A stretch of DNA of 64,000 nt from Meloidogyne chitwoodi (lineage: Eukaryota > Nematoda > Chromadorea > Rhabditida > Meloidogynidae), in NCBI GenBank assembly GCA_015183035.1, contig JACZZP010000014.1:1-64000 (forward strand), written 5' to 3'. Shown here one piece after another: positions 1-12,333 of this stretch. The notes beneath the pieces were generated by a model. The model had not been told where the DNA came from. It did no database searches and saw only the letters and a list, made by a program, of their open reading frames with translations. A program made the position numbers and the translations under genes. Position 1 is the first letter of the stretch; every line of letters starts with the position of its first letter.

Positions 1-91
1 TTATGCTCAAGATTTCTGCAGTTCACATAAATTATCGCAGTTAGCTGCGTTCTTCATCGATCCACGAACCGAGTGATCCACCGGTAAGGCT
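1..91 (-). rRNA. 5.8S rRNA, partial (5' part only)
   Basis: Read on the minus strand, this contains the conserved 5.8S 5' region (GTGGATCACTCGGTTCGTGG, then GAAGAACGCAGC). The gene runs off the left edge, so only its first ~90 nt are present. The exact 5' end is estimated from the start of the conserved block. Confidence 0.9.
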
Positions 92-316
92 AAAATTTAT
101 TTTTTGAATAAAAAAAAATTTATTTGAAAAAATGGGTGCTGGCGTCCTCACTTAAGAGGCTCATTAAGTCTTACGATTCTTATAAAAAGAATCCTAACAT
201 GTCACCTCATATTCAGTCACGGACGCTCACAACTGAATCAGCAACACCTAGACACCAGCGGCAGCCGTTACACACAATTGTGCGTATAATTCAAAAATTT
301 GAACATCACATAAAAG
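92..316 (-). other. ITS1 spacer
   Basis: Transcribed spacer between 18S and 5.8S on the minus strand. Its 18S-proximal part (TTTATGTGATGTTCAAATTT, then a CGCACAATTGTGTGTAACGG stretch) resembles Meloidogyne ITS1 as I remember it. This is the best taxonomic clue in the window. The boundaries are set by the conserved rRNA ends. Confidence 0.85.
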
Positions 317-469
317 TAATGATCCAGCAGCAGGTTCACCTACAGCTACCTTGTTACGACTTTTGCCCGGTTCAAGCCACTGCGATTAAATTGGTTTCCA
401 TCAAAAAAACTTTTTAAAAAAAGTTAAATCAACAGTCCCCAAATTTCTCGAAATGGCTCAGTCCCGGGC

Positions 470-504
<35 letters not shown>

Positions 505-938
505 ATCAACGCGAGCTGATGACTCGCACTTACTTGGAATTCCTCGTTCACGGAAAATAATTGCAATTTCCGATCCCAATCACGGCAAATTTTCAATGGT
601 TTACCCGCCCCTTTCGGGGAAGGACAAGCACGTTGATTTTGCCAGTGTAGCGCGCGTGCAGCCCCGGACATCTAAGGGCATCACAGACCTGTTATTGCTC
701 AATTTCTTTCGGCTAAACACCGCAAATCCCTCTAAGAAGTTGTATATTCAAAAAAAAATATCAACTATTTAGTAGGTTAGAGTCTCGCTCGTTATCGGAA
801 TAAACCAGACAAATCACTCCACGAACTAAGAACGGCCATGCACCACCATCCACTGAATCATGAAAAAGCTATCAATCTGTCAATCCTCACAGTGTCCGGG
901 CCGGGTGAGTTTTCCCGTGTTGAGTCAAATTAAGCCGC

Positions 939-987
<49 letters not shown>

Positions 988-2110
988 TTTGCAACCATAC
1001 TTCCCCCGGAACCGGAAGACTTTCGTTTCCGGGAAGCTCCCCACCAAGGCAATATAATCTCCATCGGCGGATCGCTAGTTGGCATCGTTTACGGTCAGAA
1101 CTAGGGCGGTATCTGATCGCCTTCGAACCTCTGACTTTCGTTCTTGATTAATGAAGACATTCTTGGCAAATGCTTTCGCTGTAGTTTGTCTGGCCACGGT
1201 CCAAGAATTTCACCTCTCACGGGGCCATACAAATGCCCCCGTTTGTCTCTGTTAACCATTATCTCAGTCCGTAAAACCAATAAAACTGAACCGAAATCGT
1301 TTTCTATTATTCCATGCACGATCATTCAAGCGAATACGCCTGTTTGAAGCACTCTGATTTGTTCAAAGTAAACTTGCAATGCCTGTTAAGAATCCTGTTA
1401 AGGACTCAAAACTGAACATTACGATAAATCGATAACATCCAGAAACACCCGAAGGGTTCCAGAGTATCGATACGAATCCAACTACGAGCTTTTTAACCGC
1501 AGCAATAATTCTATGCATTAGGAGAAGCTGGAATTACCGCGGCTGCTGGCACCAGACTTGCCCTCTCCTTGATACTCGTTAAAGGGTTTAAATTGTACCC
1601 ATTCCGATGACCGGCCTCAATGAGAACGGTCTCGTTATTTCTCGTCACTACCTCCTCGAGCCGAGAGTGGGTAATTTGCGCGCCTGCTGCCATCCTTAGA
1701 CGTAGTGGCCATTTCTCAGGCCCCTTCTCCGGAGTCGAACCCTGATCCTCCGTTATCCGTCACAACCACGGGAGTCGATTATGCTCCCGTCAAGTTGATA
1801 AAGTGGACGCTTGAAAGACACGCCGCCGGCACAAGGCCATGCGGTCAGCTTAGTTATTCTGAGTCAACAAAGAGCAGCCGAAGCCGCGTGGTTTTGTTCT
1901 AATAAATGCGCTTTTCCGTGAGGTCAAAGCTTTAGTGCATGTATTAGCTCTAGATTTTCCACAGTTATCCATTTAGGATTAATCAAGATCAAGTAAATCA
2001 TGGCCATTGTAATGAGCCGTTCGCGGTTTCTCGATAAATCGATTAAACTGGTACATGCATGGCTTAATCTTTGAAATGAACACATCAGTTCAGGCAGGAT
2101 CAACCAGATA
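317..2110 (-). rRNA. 18S (SSU) rRNA, complete
   Basis: A full small-subunit rRNA gene of about 1794 nt on the minus strand. The 5' end (TATCTGGTTGATCCTGCC) is at 2110, the universal 3' end (GTAGGTGAACCTGC...GGATCATTA) is at 317, and the 1100-loop and decoding-site blocks lie in order between them. The length is normal for a nematode 18S. All open frames in this interval are artefacts of rRNA sequence. A short A/T-only insertion near 395-425 sits in the terminal V9-like helix region. Confidence 0.97.
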
Positions 2111-3280
2111 TCTTCATTTTTTTAAACTGTAAGTTTAATTAATACGAAGCAAATTGGTATCAAATATGAGAGACACGTCGTGTCACCTATATGAATTTAC
2201 TGTTCTCTCACGAGAACAAACCGCTATGCTTTGTAATAAAAATTATATCTCACACGAGAGACTTCTCGACTCTCCACAAAATTTTTCATATATTTCCATT
2301 CACCAATGTTTTGCACTAAGGCATTTTTGTCTGACACGCAAACATTCTCGAGAGTTGATTGTGAACACCACTCTCATCGTTAAATTTCTTCTAGCAAAAT
2401 TCTTTTTGCATGTAAAGAGAAATCGTCAAAAAAACGCAAGCTCCCACTTTTATTTTCGCGAAAAAGAAAAGAAGGAAAAGTGGGTGAAATTATTACCTAA
2501 GGCCTTTTTATATTCCCTTTTAAATTCTTTCTATAAATAGACTCAGGTTACTTTCATAATACTTAATCACACTCCCTATTCAAATTATTTTTCCAGAAAA
2601 ATCTAAACCAAAAAATTCAGTCTAAAAGTAAATATTACTCTTAATTGTTTTAACTTGGACTCTAAATATAACTTTTTTGTTCAACAAATTTCTTTTCTCT
2701 TTCCTTTAATATTTTTACCTATTTTTCTCTAGCCAAAACAGCGACCGTCTACAAAGACATATTGAAGTAAGATGGAATAATAATAAGTAGAGATACGAAA
2801 AAATATTTAACTGAAAAGTAATGAGAGAAAAGACATAATAAAAAGAGAAAATACTTTAGAATAGTGTTATTAAAAAAATTTTGTGATATTTTTATTTAAA
2901 TCTGTTATAAATATATTCCCATTTTTTTCCCATTTTATAAAAAATTAAATTCAAAAATACCTTTAATGTTTGAACCTATATGTTTGAAAAAAATATGAAA
3001 AGATATTTTAAATAAAGATTTCCCCTTATGATGTTTACCCTTTCACTCAAATTTCTTCTTTCTAAAGTAATTGAAAGGACATAATGCCAGTTGGGGTTGT
3101 GGGGAAATAATGCCAGTTGGGGTAAAGGGGAAATATTGTCACTACACCTTGCTATTTTCTCATTAATGCACTTTGATAATTAAAGTCCAAATCTATTTTT
3201 ATGTATTTTATTTTAAAGTTATTCATTGTAATTTCAAAATAATTTTAAATAAATGAAATTAATTTAATTTTTCTTGTTTA
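2111..3280. other. 5' ETS / spacer upstream of 18S, no gene seen
   Basis: AT-rich sequence between the 18S 5' end and the first protein gene. It should contain the 5' external transcribed spacer and perhaps the rDNA promoter, but I cannot place a promoter. No second rRNA unit follows, so this is either the outer edge of an rDNA array or a solitary unit. An open frame at 2154-2540 has no recognisable features and is probably spurious. Confidence 0.5.
3081..3133. repeat. 26-bp direct repeat, two copies
   Basis: Two adjacent copies of a unit beginning ATAATGCCAGTTGGGGT, 26 bp apart, between the rDNA spacer and the 3' end of the first gene. Confidence 0.7.
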
Positions 3281-4948
3281 TCAAGTGAATGGTTGTTCAT
3301 TCGACGGATTTTTCTGTAGTTTAAGAAGTATAGAGCTTGGATATTTCACTTGCTGATTCCCAGCTGAAGTCTCAACGATCGAAAATGAACCAAATCCTGG
3401 AGATGTCAATCCTCTTCCTAAAGCTGGAATTTGATCTGGTGTTTTAGGAATTGCCATAGGCGTACAACTTGGCGTCCCTTTGAAACCGCATGCATATTCT
3501 GAATATTCAATCTAAAATTATTAACTTTTAAAAAAAGGAAAATGAATTAAAAAATATTTTGATAATTCTAGCACCTTTGGTCCAAGCCTATAACATCGAT
3601 AAACCATTCCTTTTTCAACAATATCTTGACCAATTGATAAATCACGATCTTCGTCAATGTAGCAGCCAGTAGCATCCATCATTCCTCCTTGGCATTTATA
3701 ACGTAAATGATTTGTTGAGTAAACATCTCCTTCTAAGTATTCCTTTTCTGCTTTAACACAAACTCCTGCTCCCTTGGAATAATACTGGAGAGTATTACCC
3801 TTTGCTAGAAAATAGTTTATATATTTTACTAAATATATTTAAATAAATACTTTCGCAAAAATGAGTCACTTTGCCTACTTGCCGTTGCTCTCCTACATTT
3901 AATTTTTGCAGCTGGCCATTATTATAAAAGTAACAACCTTAAAAATTAAATTTTAAGTTTATTAATTCTCTCAATTAGTTGAAGAACATACCAACAACAT
4001 TATAGCCCTGATCGCCACAAACCATGCGTAAATTACCTAACAAAATTTCTTCGCCTACTCTGTATTCATTACTTCCGGTTGAACAACTGCTCGCTATAAA
4101 ATAATTTTGTTTTATTGCTTAAATTTTTCAAAATATTTTTTTTTAATTTAAATTAATTTTTTGATATCTTATATTCCCTTCAACTTTAAAATATTAGAAA
4201 AAATATCATTAATTAACTGCGCATATGATAAAAACCAGTTTTGGTTCTTGTAAACATATTTATGAAAAACAACTTTGAAGAAATAACAAAAACAATTTTC
4301 GACCTTGTGTATAGATAACTGAACCATTTGGGTATTTCATACATTTATGCCAGTAGCCTTTGATATTTAACGTTTCACCCACAGGAATGCGCGCATTGTT
4401 TGTTCTATCAGATCCAATACAAGCTGTTTTTTAGTTATAAAATTTTTTATTTTAAAATATTTACTAATAATTTAAAAATATGTAACATAGTAAAAATGAA
4501 AAAATATAAATTTTAAACACATTTTTAATTTTTTAAATGTTTAAAATTAACCTGCAACTTCTTCCTGTCCTTTGTTACAGCGATACTTGAAATGCTTATT
4601 TTGGCGTTCATACTCAGTTCCTTCTGGATGATTTATGCCTTCCATGTCAATACAACCTTTATTGGTTCCAACTGAAACGAATTTTGCTGCATCTAACTGA
4701 TTTCCTGAAAAATGACCATTAATTAGTAGATCAAACAAAAAATTCTAGAAAAATTACTTAACTTGAGTATCTTGAAATTGTATAGGTCTAGTCTCATAAC
4801 GGATATTCTTTTGCCCAGTAAAAGCAAATTCTTTAAGCACTTGATAGCGAGGACCAAGACGAATGTGGCTAGATTTTAGTTCATGTGTTTGTGGTTGGCA
4901 AAAATTCAGCAGAAAAACGAATAAAATAAAAAGTAAAGAGAAAATCAT
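3281..4948 (-). CDS. Secreted Cys-repeat protein, MIG-18-like fibronectin type I-like modules
   Basis: Seven exons: 4763-4948, 4552-4696, 4304-4423, 3992-4093, 3851-3937, 3575-3804, 3281-3511. All phases agree, giving 366 aa. The start ATG at 4948 opens a hydrophobic signal peptide (MIFSLLFILFVFLLNF). The remainder is a chain of ~40-residue Cys modules of the form GC(I/Y)...G......Y.C, for example NKGCIDMEG...FKYRCNKG and ATGCYIDED...MVYRCYRLG. This layout resembles the nematode 'abnormal cell migration protein 18-like fibronectin type I' family, seen in extracellular-matrix and other secreted proteins. The last ~75 residues are Cys-poor and Pro/Ser-rich. No transmembrane segment or GPI tail follows, so it is probably secreted. 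The role is inferred: matrix, or possibly a parasitism secretion. The first acceptor (4697) was chosen because it is the only one that keeps the frame. Confidence 0.8.
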
Positions 4949-5534
4949 AATTTTACGATCGAATGAGCTAAAATATCAAATTTCAATTAAAATCGGTGAA
5001 AGGAATACTAAAGTTAGATGCAAGGAAACTAAATCTACATCATTAACTTGATGAAATTGTTTAAAATGAAGTAATTCCTAACTAATTAATTATTAAAAAA
5101 TGACAAATTAAGTTAATACATCAGCACTTTTATACACACTCGATTTACAAAAAATAAAAAATTTGTGGGCAGAACCATTTACTCTTTGATGTAAAAATTG
5201 TAGAGCCAAATTCTATTTATAGACTTGTACTATTTATAAAAAAATAAAACTTATTATATTTATCAAAATAATGACGAAAGACAATAGTTTAAAATTTAAA
5301 AATTTAAGGTTTTAATTAGTTGATTGTTTACCATAAAATAAATTATTTATTAGTTTAAATCGTCATCAATTTAATAATTATTTTTAAAATTGGGTGTGGC
5401 TTTAGTGTAGAACTTATTTTTTAAAATTTAAAAATAAGTTAAATTATTCCGCTTATGAGTGAAATATAGGGCGTTATTTGAAGAACTTTAAATTTAAATT
5501 TGTGTAAAAATGTTAATATTTAGCTCATTCGACT

Positions 5535-5667
5535 CTACTTTTCAAGCTCTTGAATTATACCATGCTCGACCAAACCTGGCAATATTCTATATGGTATTCC
5601 ATTAATTTGTCTGCGCCTAAATAGAAGTTCACGATTAACTTTTCTGCGTCTTAACGGCACTTCGCGA
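5535..5667 (-). CDS. Possible last exon of a small unknown gene
   Basis: Minus-strand open frame of 43 codons ending in TAG at 5535, entered through an AAG acceptor at 5668-5670. The product is very basic at its start (REVPLRRRKVNRELLFRRRQ) and ends in VEHGIIQELEK. A compatible upstream exon may lie near 5746-5795 (frame ...QKSRPKVLLK, donor GA|GTCTTC), but I could not find a start codon or close the model. No family was recognised; it could be a remnant. Confidence 0.3.
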
Positions 5668-6052
5668 CTTTAAAGAAAAATGATTTTTTGATTAATAAAC
5701 TTTTAAAAAATTCATAAGTCTTATACGACCATGTTTAGTGAAGACTCTTTCAGTAAAACTTTTGGCCGACTCTTTTGTCCCCCAATGGTTTTTTCTCACC
5801 TTATGTTAGAGTACGTCTATTTTGACAGTGAACTATTTCTCGTTTTTCTAACTGTCTGCTCATAACAGGATATTTCTTAAATTTCTTCCACTTTTTGTTG
5901 CAATGCATCCGAATTCATTCTTATCAATTTGTTTTATGAATTATATTTTTTATTTTATTATTTTTTTAAATTGCTATCAATTTCAATTGTTACAGATTTT
6001 ACCCTATTTTCAGAAGTACTATATTTTTACAGATAAATTTAATACAATAAAA

Positions 6053-6614
6053 ATGAATACTAAAAAAACATCCAGCAGTGAGACTTATTTTGCGAATGTC
6101 TACGAAATGATTCAAACATATCGATCGGATTCTCAAATAAATACAAGTCTGTTTTTATTAATTACGGGTGCAAGTCTATTTCAGAGGCATAAACTTTGTT
6201 AAAATAGTTTTTTTTAATTTTGCCTTTATTTTCTCAGATTTCTAAATTTGATTCTTTTAAGAATATTAATGAGACTTTCTTGAAAATGAATTATTAGCTT
6301 TTAGCACAAGCATCTAACGGTCAACTAGTTAATTTGACCATAACACCAAAAACTCAACGTTCGAATAAATTGGCATTTCGGCGTATGAAAATTGATCAAC
6401 TAAATAAACTTAAGGTTTACTAAAGTTTTTTTTTTTTGGTTTACTTTGTGATTCTTAAAAAATTTGGTTTTTTGGAAGTTTCTTTTTCGACTCTAGATTT
6501 TATCGTTCCTTTAAAATAAAAAAATTTAAAGAAAATAAACTAAATTAATTCCGATTTTAGCAAAAAATAAAAGAACTTGATGATGAATTGGGAAAATGGA
6601 GTTCTCCTAATTAA
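6053..6614 (+). CDS. Small unknown protein, 85 aa, three exons
   Basis: Exons 6053-6146, 6305-6414 and 6561-6614 join in phase to 86 codons including TAA. The coding parts are balanced in codon use, unlike the AT-only flanks. The sequence runs from MNTKKTSSSETYFANVYEMI through a Gln/Asn/Thr-rich middle to a basic amphipathic helix (RRMKIDQLNKLKQKIKELDD) that could form a short coiled coil. A TTTTACAG acceptor 19 bp upstream of the ATG would suit trans-splicing. There is no signal peptide or known motif. The first donor (ACAA|GTCTGT) is weak, which is the main doubt. It is the only supported plus-strand gene in the window. Confidence 0.5.
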
Positions 6615-7830
6615 GGCATGACTGAACTTGATGAGGAGGAATTTAAATGTATATTTGTTATTTTATTTTAAAAATATTTGTTTTGATATCCAAGTACCTT
6701 ATGAATAAAATAACTCAAAGCTTGTAGAAAAAATGTTACGAATCTCAATCTGTTCATTTACAACTTTCTGATTATAGAAAATGATACTTGATGACATGGG
6801 AATCTTTGCTAAAATTCATTACTGTTCTAAATAATTTAAATTGTTTGATTTTTGAACTTAAGAACCTGAAACATTTGAAAAATTCCTTGAAAATAAAGTA
6901 TTCTTAAATAAAATATCTTTTAAACGAATACAATTTTATTTAAGCCATGAAAGGCACAATTTTTATAAGTAAATAAAGGCTAAAATGAAAGAATATAAGT
7001 AAGGCATATTATTGGGGCAATGGATTTTACAATTTTTTTTACAAAAAAGGCACATTTTAGTATCAAATTGATAGAGTGAATGCTGTAAAATAATTAAGAA
7101 ATATATTTATAAATATTTAAAATAAAATTTTTTAAGCATCAAAGTTAGATTTGGACATAATTAAATGTTAAATTATTTCAGAAAAGCTATACAAAGGACT
7201 AGAGAAATATTGGTAAATAATTGAATTTTAGTAAATTCAAAGAGAATAATTTAATTTTTACAAATCTTAGGTAAATCAAGTTGTTTCCCAATATTTGAAC
7301 AATAAATATCACGAAAGGCAATTTTAATATTATTTTTTAATTAAGCGATGAGTAGATTTTCCTCGAATAAATTTAATAAAAATTTGGCAATGCTCCTTTA
7401 TTGCTTCCTAAAAAGATCCAATTTTTTCATTGTTAGATTTTTAGGGACCAATAAAACGGAACATTGCCAAAAATTTGAAATATATAATTGTAGAAATAAT
7501 TAGAAAAGAAAAATGGTTATTAAAATGTGAATCCACCCCTGAATATCTAGGTATTATAATTGGCCAATTGGTCCACCTGCCAATTCGGTCAAATATCTTA
7601 CGTCTAGTTGATTTTCGCACAAGCTTGGCTCTTTTGGGAGTGTTTTATTATTTTACCGAATTGGCAGTTTGACCAATTGGCTAATTAGAGATTCAGAGTT
7701 ACGATATTCAGGGTTGATCCCTTAAAATGTAACGCTATTTAACTGAGAATTGTTTAATTTTCTCAAAATTTTATATAATTTTGGCAAGTATTTTGACTAA
7801 TTTTCGAATTAAGCACATTATTTTAAAGAA
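6615..7830. other. Intergenic, AT-rich; contains one MITE-B copy
   Basis: No coding region recognised. The only structured part is the inverted-repeat element at 7540-7725. Confidence 0.6.
7540..7725. mobile_element. MITE-B copy (AATTGGTCAAAT family)
   Basis: Foldback element. CCAATTGGTCCACCTGCCAA on the left is mirrored by TTGGCAGTTTGACCAATTGG on the right, and the internal AAGCTTGGCTCTTTTGGGAG motif is shared with the copies at 20817, 24683, 28126 and 36368. It has no coding capacity. Confidence 0.75.
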
Positions 7831-10638
7831 TCAGAAGCACTTGTTGTTTAAATTTAAAACTTCATTTTCTTCTTCCTCCTCTTCTTCAATCTCCAATTTT
7901 AAATCATTATCTAATTCTGACAATTCCATTTCAGAAATTGCTAGTGCATTATTGTCACTTTTATTCTCCTGCTTTACTTCATTTGTTATTGGAGAAGACT
8001 GTTGCAAAGATTTATTGTTTTCACTTTTATATTCTTCTCTTTTCAAAAGTAATTTTGCACGTTTTTTGCAGTTTACGGGGAAATAATCATTGTTAAAGCC
8101 CTCTGTTTCATCCAAGTCAAAACAACAGCAACAAATCAACTAAAATTTGGATATTTTGTTAGACTGAATCTAAAAAAATAAATAAAATTTACATGAGCTA
8201 AACAATTAAAGTGTCATTTAAGTGATTACGAGAACGGATCCCGATTTGAGTTTACTGGTCCTATTCAGTTTTTTGAAGAAAACCGTTCGTCCCTGTTTCA
8301 AATAACTGAAAAAGGGACTGGAAAGAGGAACCGGGGCACATTCCCATAATCACTTAAATGAGAATTTATTTGCTTGACAAGACTTGTTTGGACGCATAAA
8401 CTTTATTAGGACGCACAAAAGTTCATTGGACGCATAAAGTTAAATAGCACCAAAATTTTTCCCAAACAATTCTTTCAGAGTCCTTGATTAAAATTAAAAA
8501 TTCAAATTCCTTACCCTTTTAGAAGAAGATTCGTGATGATTTAAACCAAAGAATGTTTTTTCATTTTCTTCATAATTGTGCTTCTCGCATGAATTTTCAA
8601 CTTTTATACTACTCCCATTCATTTCCATTCCATCCGTTTGAGTTTGAACATTTACTAACGACCGTTTTGGTGCCGTTTCTTTCTCTCCCTTTCTAACTAC
8701 TGTATTATTATTAATAAATGTACTCAAGTCTTCCATTTCCTTTTTTATTTCCATTGAATTTTTTAATGCTGGAGACAAAAAAGAGCCATTATTATTGGTA
8801 CAAATTCCTTCTGCAGCTTTGCTAGAAAGTCTATAATTTTTAAATAAAAATTCCAATAAAGCAAATTAAAATTAAACTTTTGAAGTATCCCGTTCACCCG
8901 TGCTCCTTTTCTTTTTAAATTATTGCTTTGTGTAGGAATACTTTTCACAAAAGAATTTGTCATTGTATTGATTACTTGCATTGGCGCAGTTCCATTACGA
9001 CTGACTGAGATGATATTATTTCCTTTTGCTGCCTTTTTTGAAGGAATGAAGAATGTTTGATTATTAGCAGCAGTTTCTTGAAAATGATGTTGTTGTTGCT
9101 GATTTTGTGATGCTTGAGTGCTTCCAAGCATAGCAGCAGCAAACAGGGCGGCAGCCAAAATTTGTTCACCTGGCATGCTCACATTAACTAAAAATAAAAT
9201 TGTTAGCAATAAAATCTGATATTACAGTATCCTAAAAGACTAATATTGCTATCATTTAGACCAAACCTGTTCCATAGTTATTAATTAACGATGATGCTGG
9301 TTCTGCCTCAACAAAAGTAGTTCCTGAACTTGAAGGTAACTCAAAATGAGAATTTTGATGGTTCCAATTGTTTTGTTGAATATTACAGCTCATAGAAGAA
9401 AAGCAAGAAGTATCTAAACAAGAATCAGAAGTCGACAAACTACTCCCTATTCCGCTGCTATTGTTGCTTCTATTCCCTGAAGTAATATTTGGTGATAATG
9501 GAGAAGAAACCGAACAAGCTTCGGTTGATGGGCGATTGGATAAGACGGACTTTTGACGTGATGAACTTTGGGACAACTGTAAAAAATATTTTTATTTGTT
9601 GAATAAAAAATAGAATCCATCTAGGAGCGGTGATGCAAAAGTTCCAGTTCCGGTACTGAACTACGGAACAACCAAATTTTTGGAACTGGAACTTGTTCCC
9701 GAACGAAGTTGTTCCCGAACTAGTTCCTCCCCCACAATAGTTTCTGAACTGGAACAATGAAAATAAAATAAGCATTTCCGGAACTGAAACTAGTTCAATG
9801 GAAATTTTAACTTTTGTATCACTACAGTATTCATTTATTTTAACCTGTGACACATTTTTATTAACAGCGGATGATCGTAATGTGGACGAAGGAACTGTTG
9901 TCTTCGATCTAACACTGGTGCGCTTGACACCCTTGACAGCTCTGTGTGGCTGTTGGCCCAATTTAAGCTCACCACATTCAGCAGATTTTCGAGCAACAAT
10001 TAAAGATCTGATAAACAATATTTTAATAATTAAAATATTTAGTCACTTTTTCATTGATTCTCGATTGCCAAAACTCAACCCTTGGCTTAAAAACTTGGTG
10101 GCCTCATCTATTAGAACATTTAAATCAGATGACGGATCAGATATAGCAGCAAAAATTAACTGACTCTGAAAATATAAAATTAATTGACAAATATATTTGA
10201 GATTTTACACACCTTAAAGTATTCTAATTCGGCCAAATCATGTTCAGTCTGATGATTGTGTTCTCCCTTTGGAATACCTTTTGTGTCAACTTCCCACGTT
10301 TCTGCCCTTCCTGAACATATTATTAAAAAATAATGAAAATAATAAATAAATCTATTATTTTGAAAACCCACCTTTACACCAACTCCTCGCTCCTGTCAAC
10401 TTTTTCGCACAAACACATCTCCAAGTTTTGACACCTTCCTTAAAAATTTAATCTAATTTAGTGAAAGATTGAATTAAAAACACCTTCACATGATGAATAT
10501 TGTAGCGATAACCACCAAGTATTAGCTTTTGATTTCCTTAATTTTTGGAAATAATTTAAAAAGAATTGTTTAAAATTTACCTTTAAATGAAGTGATAATT
10601 TGTGGTTGCGCTGAATTATAATAATTAAATTCGAACAT
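7831..10638 (-). CDS. FLYWCH zinc-finger protein (PEB-1/FLH-like transcription factor)
   Basis: Ten exons: 10581-10638, 10484-10536, 10372-10438, 10213-10310, 10095-10165, 9845-10007, 9267-9576, 8878-9187, 8515-8830, 7831-8139. All phases close, giving 584 aa. The first four exons encode one FLYWCH domain at about residues 12-80: ITSFKGNQKLILGGYRY, then WRCVC with Cys45 and Cys58, then HNH with His77 and His79, the C2H2 ligands. FLYWCH domains bind DNA; in C. elegans, PEB-1 and FLH-1/2/3 use them as transcription regulators. The remaining ~490 residues are low-complexity: Ser-rich (exon 7), Gln/Asn-rich (exon 8), and a C-terminal acidic run of Glu near residue 565. A single N-terminal domain with a disordered tail resembles PEB-1 more than the FLH proteins, but orthology is unproven. 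Introns carry MITE-A (9629-9824) and a small palindrome (8213-8361). Confidence 0.85.
8213..8361. mobile_element. Short palindromic element in FLYWCH intron
   Basis: The ends CATTTAAGTGATTA and TAATCACTTAAATG are inverted around ~120 bp of higher-GC sequence. MITE-like, non-coding, inside the last intron of the FLYWCH gene. It was not seen elsewhere in the window. Confidence 0.65.
9629..9824. mobile_element. MITE-A copy 1 (TGATGCAAAAGTTCC family)
   Basis: Starts GTGATGCAAAAGTTCCAG and ends in a degenerate inverse (AACTTTTGTATCAC). The interior is a run of GTTCC/GGAAC palindromes typical of this family. It lies in the intron between exons 6 and 7 of the FLYWCH gene. Confidence 0.85.
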
Positions 10639-12333
10639 TTTTAAAAGAAATAATTTAAAAACTGAACAAAATAATTTAAAATAATATTTAATTAAAAAAA
10701 GAATTAAACAAGTCAAAATCTTGGAAGGAAATCGGTGCAAATGAAAATTAATTTAAATATATGTAACTAATTTTGTTTTATTTGGCCTAAAACTTTTGTA
10801 AATGCGACTAGAGATGATGACTGCTGACCTTTTGACAAAAATTCACATAAATCCCTCGTAGGATTGGCTAAAAAGTTAAAAAGAGTAAATTTGCTCATTT
10901 TTCTCTACCGATCGGGCAACAAAAAACTGCCACTGTCGCGTAAATAATGTCGGACTTTTCTTCTTCACAAAGTCATTCTCGGCCGTCACATTCTGTCCAT
11001 CGATATAAGGGTAAAATAGAATAAGGTAGAAATAATGGTCTGTGGTTGGCAGGAATTGAATGATTTCTCTCAGTTGAATGGAGAAAAGAAAAGAGTAGAA
11101 GGACAAAAAGTGTTTACAAACAATGCGCAAAATTTTGCCGCGATCATCTCGCGCCATTCTTGTGTGCTTTTCTACTTCATCCTTAGTTCCTTTTTTCCTT
11201 TTTACAAAAGTAGACAGTCATCAAAAATTTGTCTCCTTTAATTTCAGCCTTCTTTCCTATTGCCGCAAAGTTTTTTTTTTAAAAAAGTAAAAATACAAAA
11301 TGTAGATTAGGACCGAAAAAGAGACAGGTCTGACTGCCACAGTTGTTGGACTCTAGGCACGCTCTAGTTGATGGCAAGAGAAGTGGAGAATATGGCGGAA
11401 TGTTCGTTCGCGGCGCGCCGGGCCGATTGAAGGGCTCAGCAAAGAGGATGACGGGATAGGCAAGTGTAGTCAACGGTGGAACGGAGCTGTTTAGGAAAGC
11501 AGTTAAGCAATGAGAGGAAATGCAGTTAAAAGAGGAGAAAAAAAAGGTGGAAAAGGAAAAATTGTAAAGGGACCCATCACCGACGAGACGTGTGTAAGAC
11601 CGCCGATGGGTTGGAAGGAATTAGAATCAAATTGGGAGGTGGCAGCAACACACGGATGTGACGACTATGGCCTGAGATGATTGCAAAATGACAATGATAG
11701 TGGCAATGGCAATATATGCAATAATGATTCCGCTGATGAGTGTTTGTTCACGATGTGAAGAGGTGGAAAAAAAAGAATTTGGCGAAATAAAGAGAAAGAC
11801 AAAATGGAAAGAAAGGCAGAGCGGGAAAAATCAGCGCCGGTGGGCGCCAGCTCTTCAAAAGCGATGGCGAAAGCAAGATGGCAAGAACGAGAGCAAAGCA
11901 AGAGTGGCAAGAAAAATAACAACATTGGTTGAACTAAAAAATACTGCAGTGAATGAGAAAGAATAGTAAAATAGAAACAGAGGTGGGGAAGATGCTGTGG
12001 AGTAAATGTGAAGGGCAATCGCCACCATCAACGGCGAAAAAGATAACCCCGGCACAAATTGATTGCCCGCCGCTGATCCTTTTTATTCTCTTCACTTTAC
12101 TTATCGATCCGGTTTGAATAACTTTAATAGATTATTATCGTGAAAGGATCGGCCTTGGCCAACTAAATATTGACCGGAAAATTAATGTTCACAAAGGGGA
12201 ATTTGCCTTTAATTTATGGTTAGGAAAAATGCCTGAATGAAGCGAGCTTTACTATTTGTGAATTAATTCTTTCGAATAAAAGATAGGAATCCCTAGAGGA
12301 AAACAGTGTGACTGGTAAATCGACATGTCATCA

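Noticed and set aside
124..1902. Several open frames of 60-97 codons on both strands
   Set aside because: They lie inside ITS1/18S rRNA sequence and have no protein features.
2154..2540. Plus-strand open frame of 128 codons in the rDNA spacer
   Set aside because: No domain, Phe/Lys/Asn-rich AT-biased translation, inside the presumed 5' ETS.
9470..10163. Long open frames across 9.47-10.16 kb on both strands
   Set aside because: They read through FLYWCH introns and a MITE; the spliced model with conserved phases explains the region.
11665..12055. Overlapping open frames on both strands at 11.7-12.0 kb
   Set aside because: Low-complexity purine/pyrimidine bias produces open frames on both strands; no splice partners or domains.
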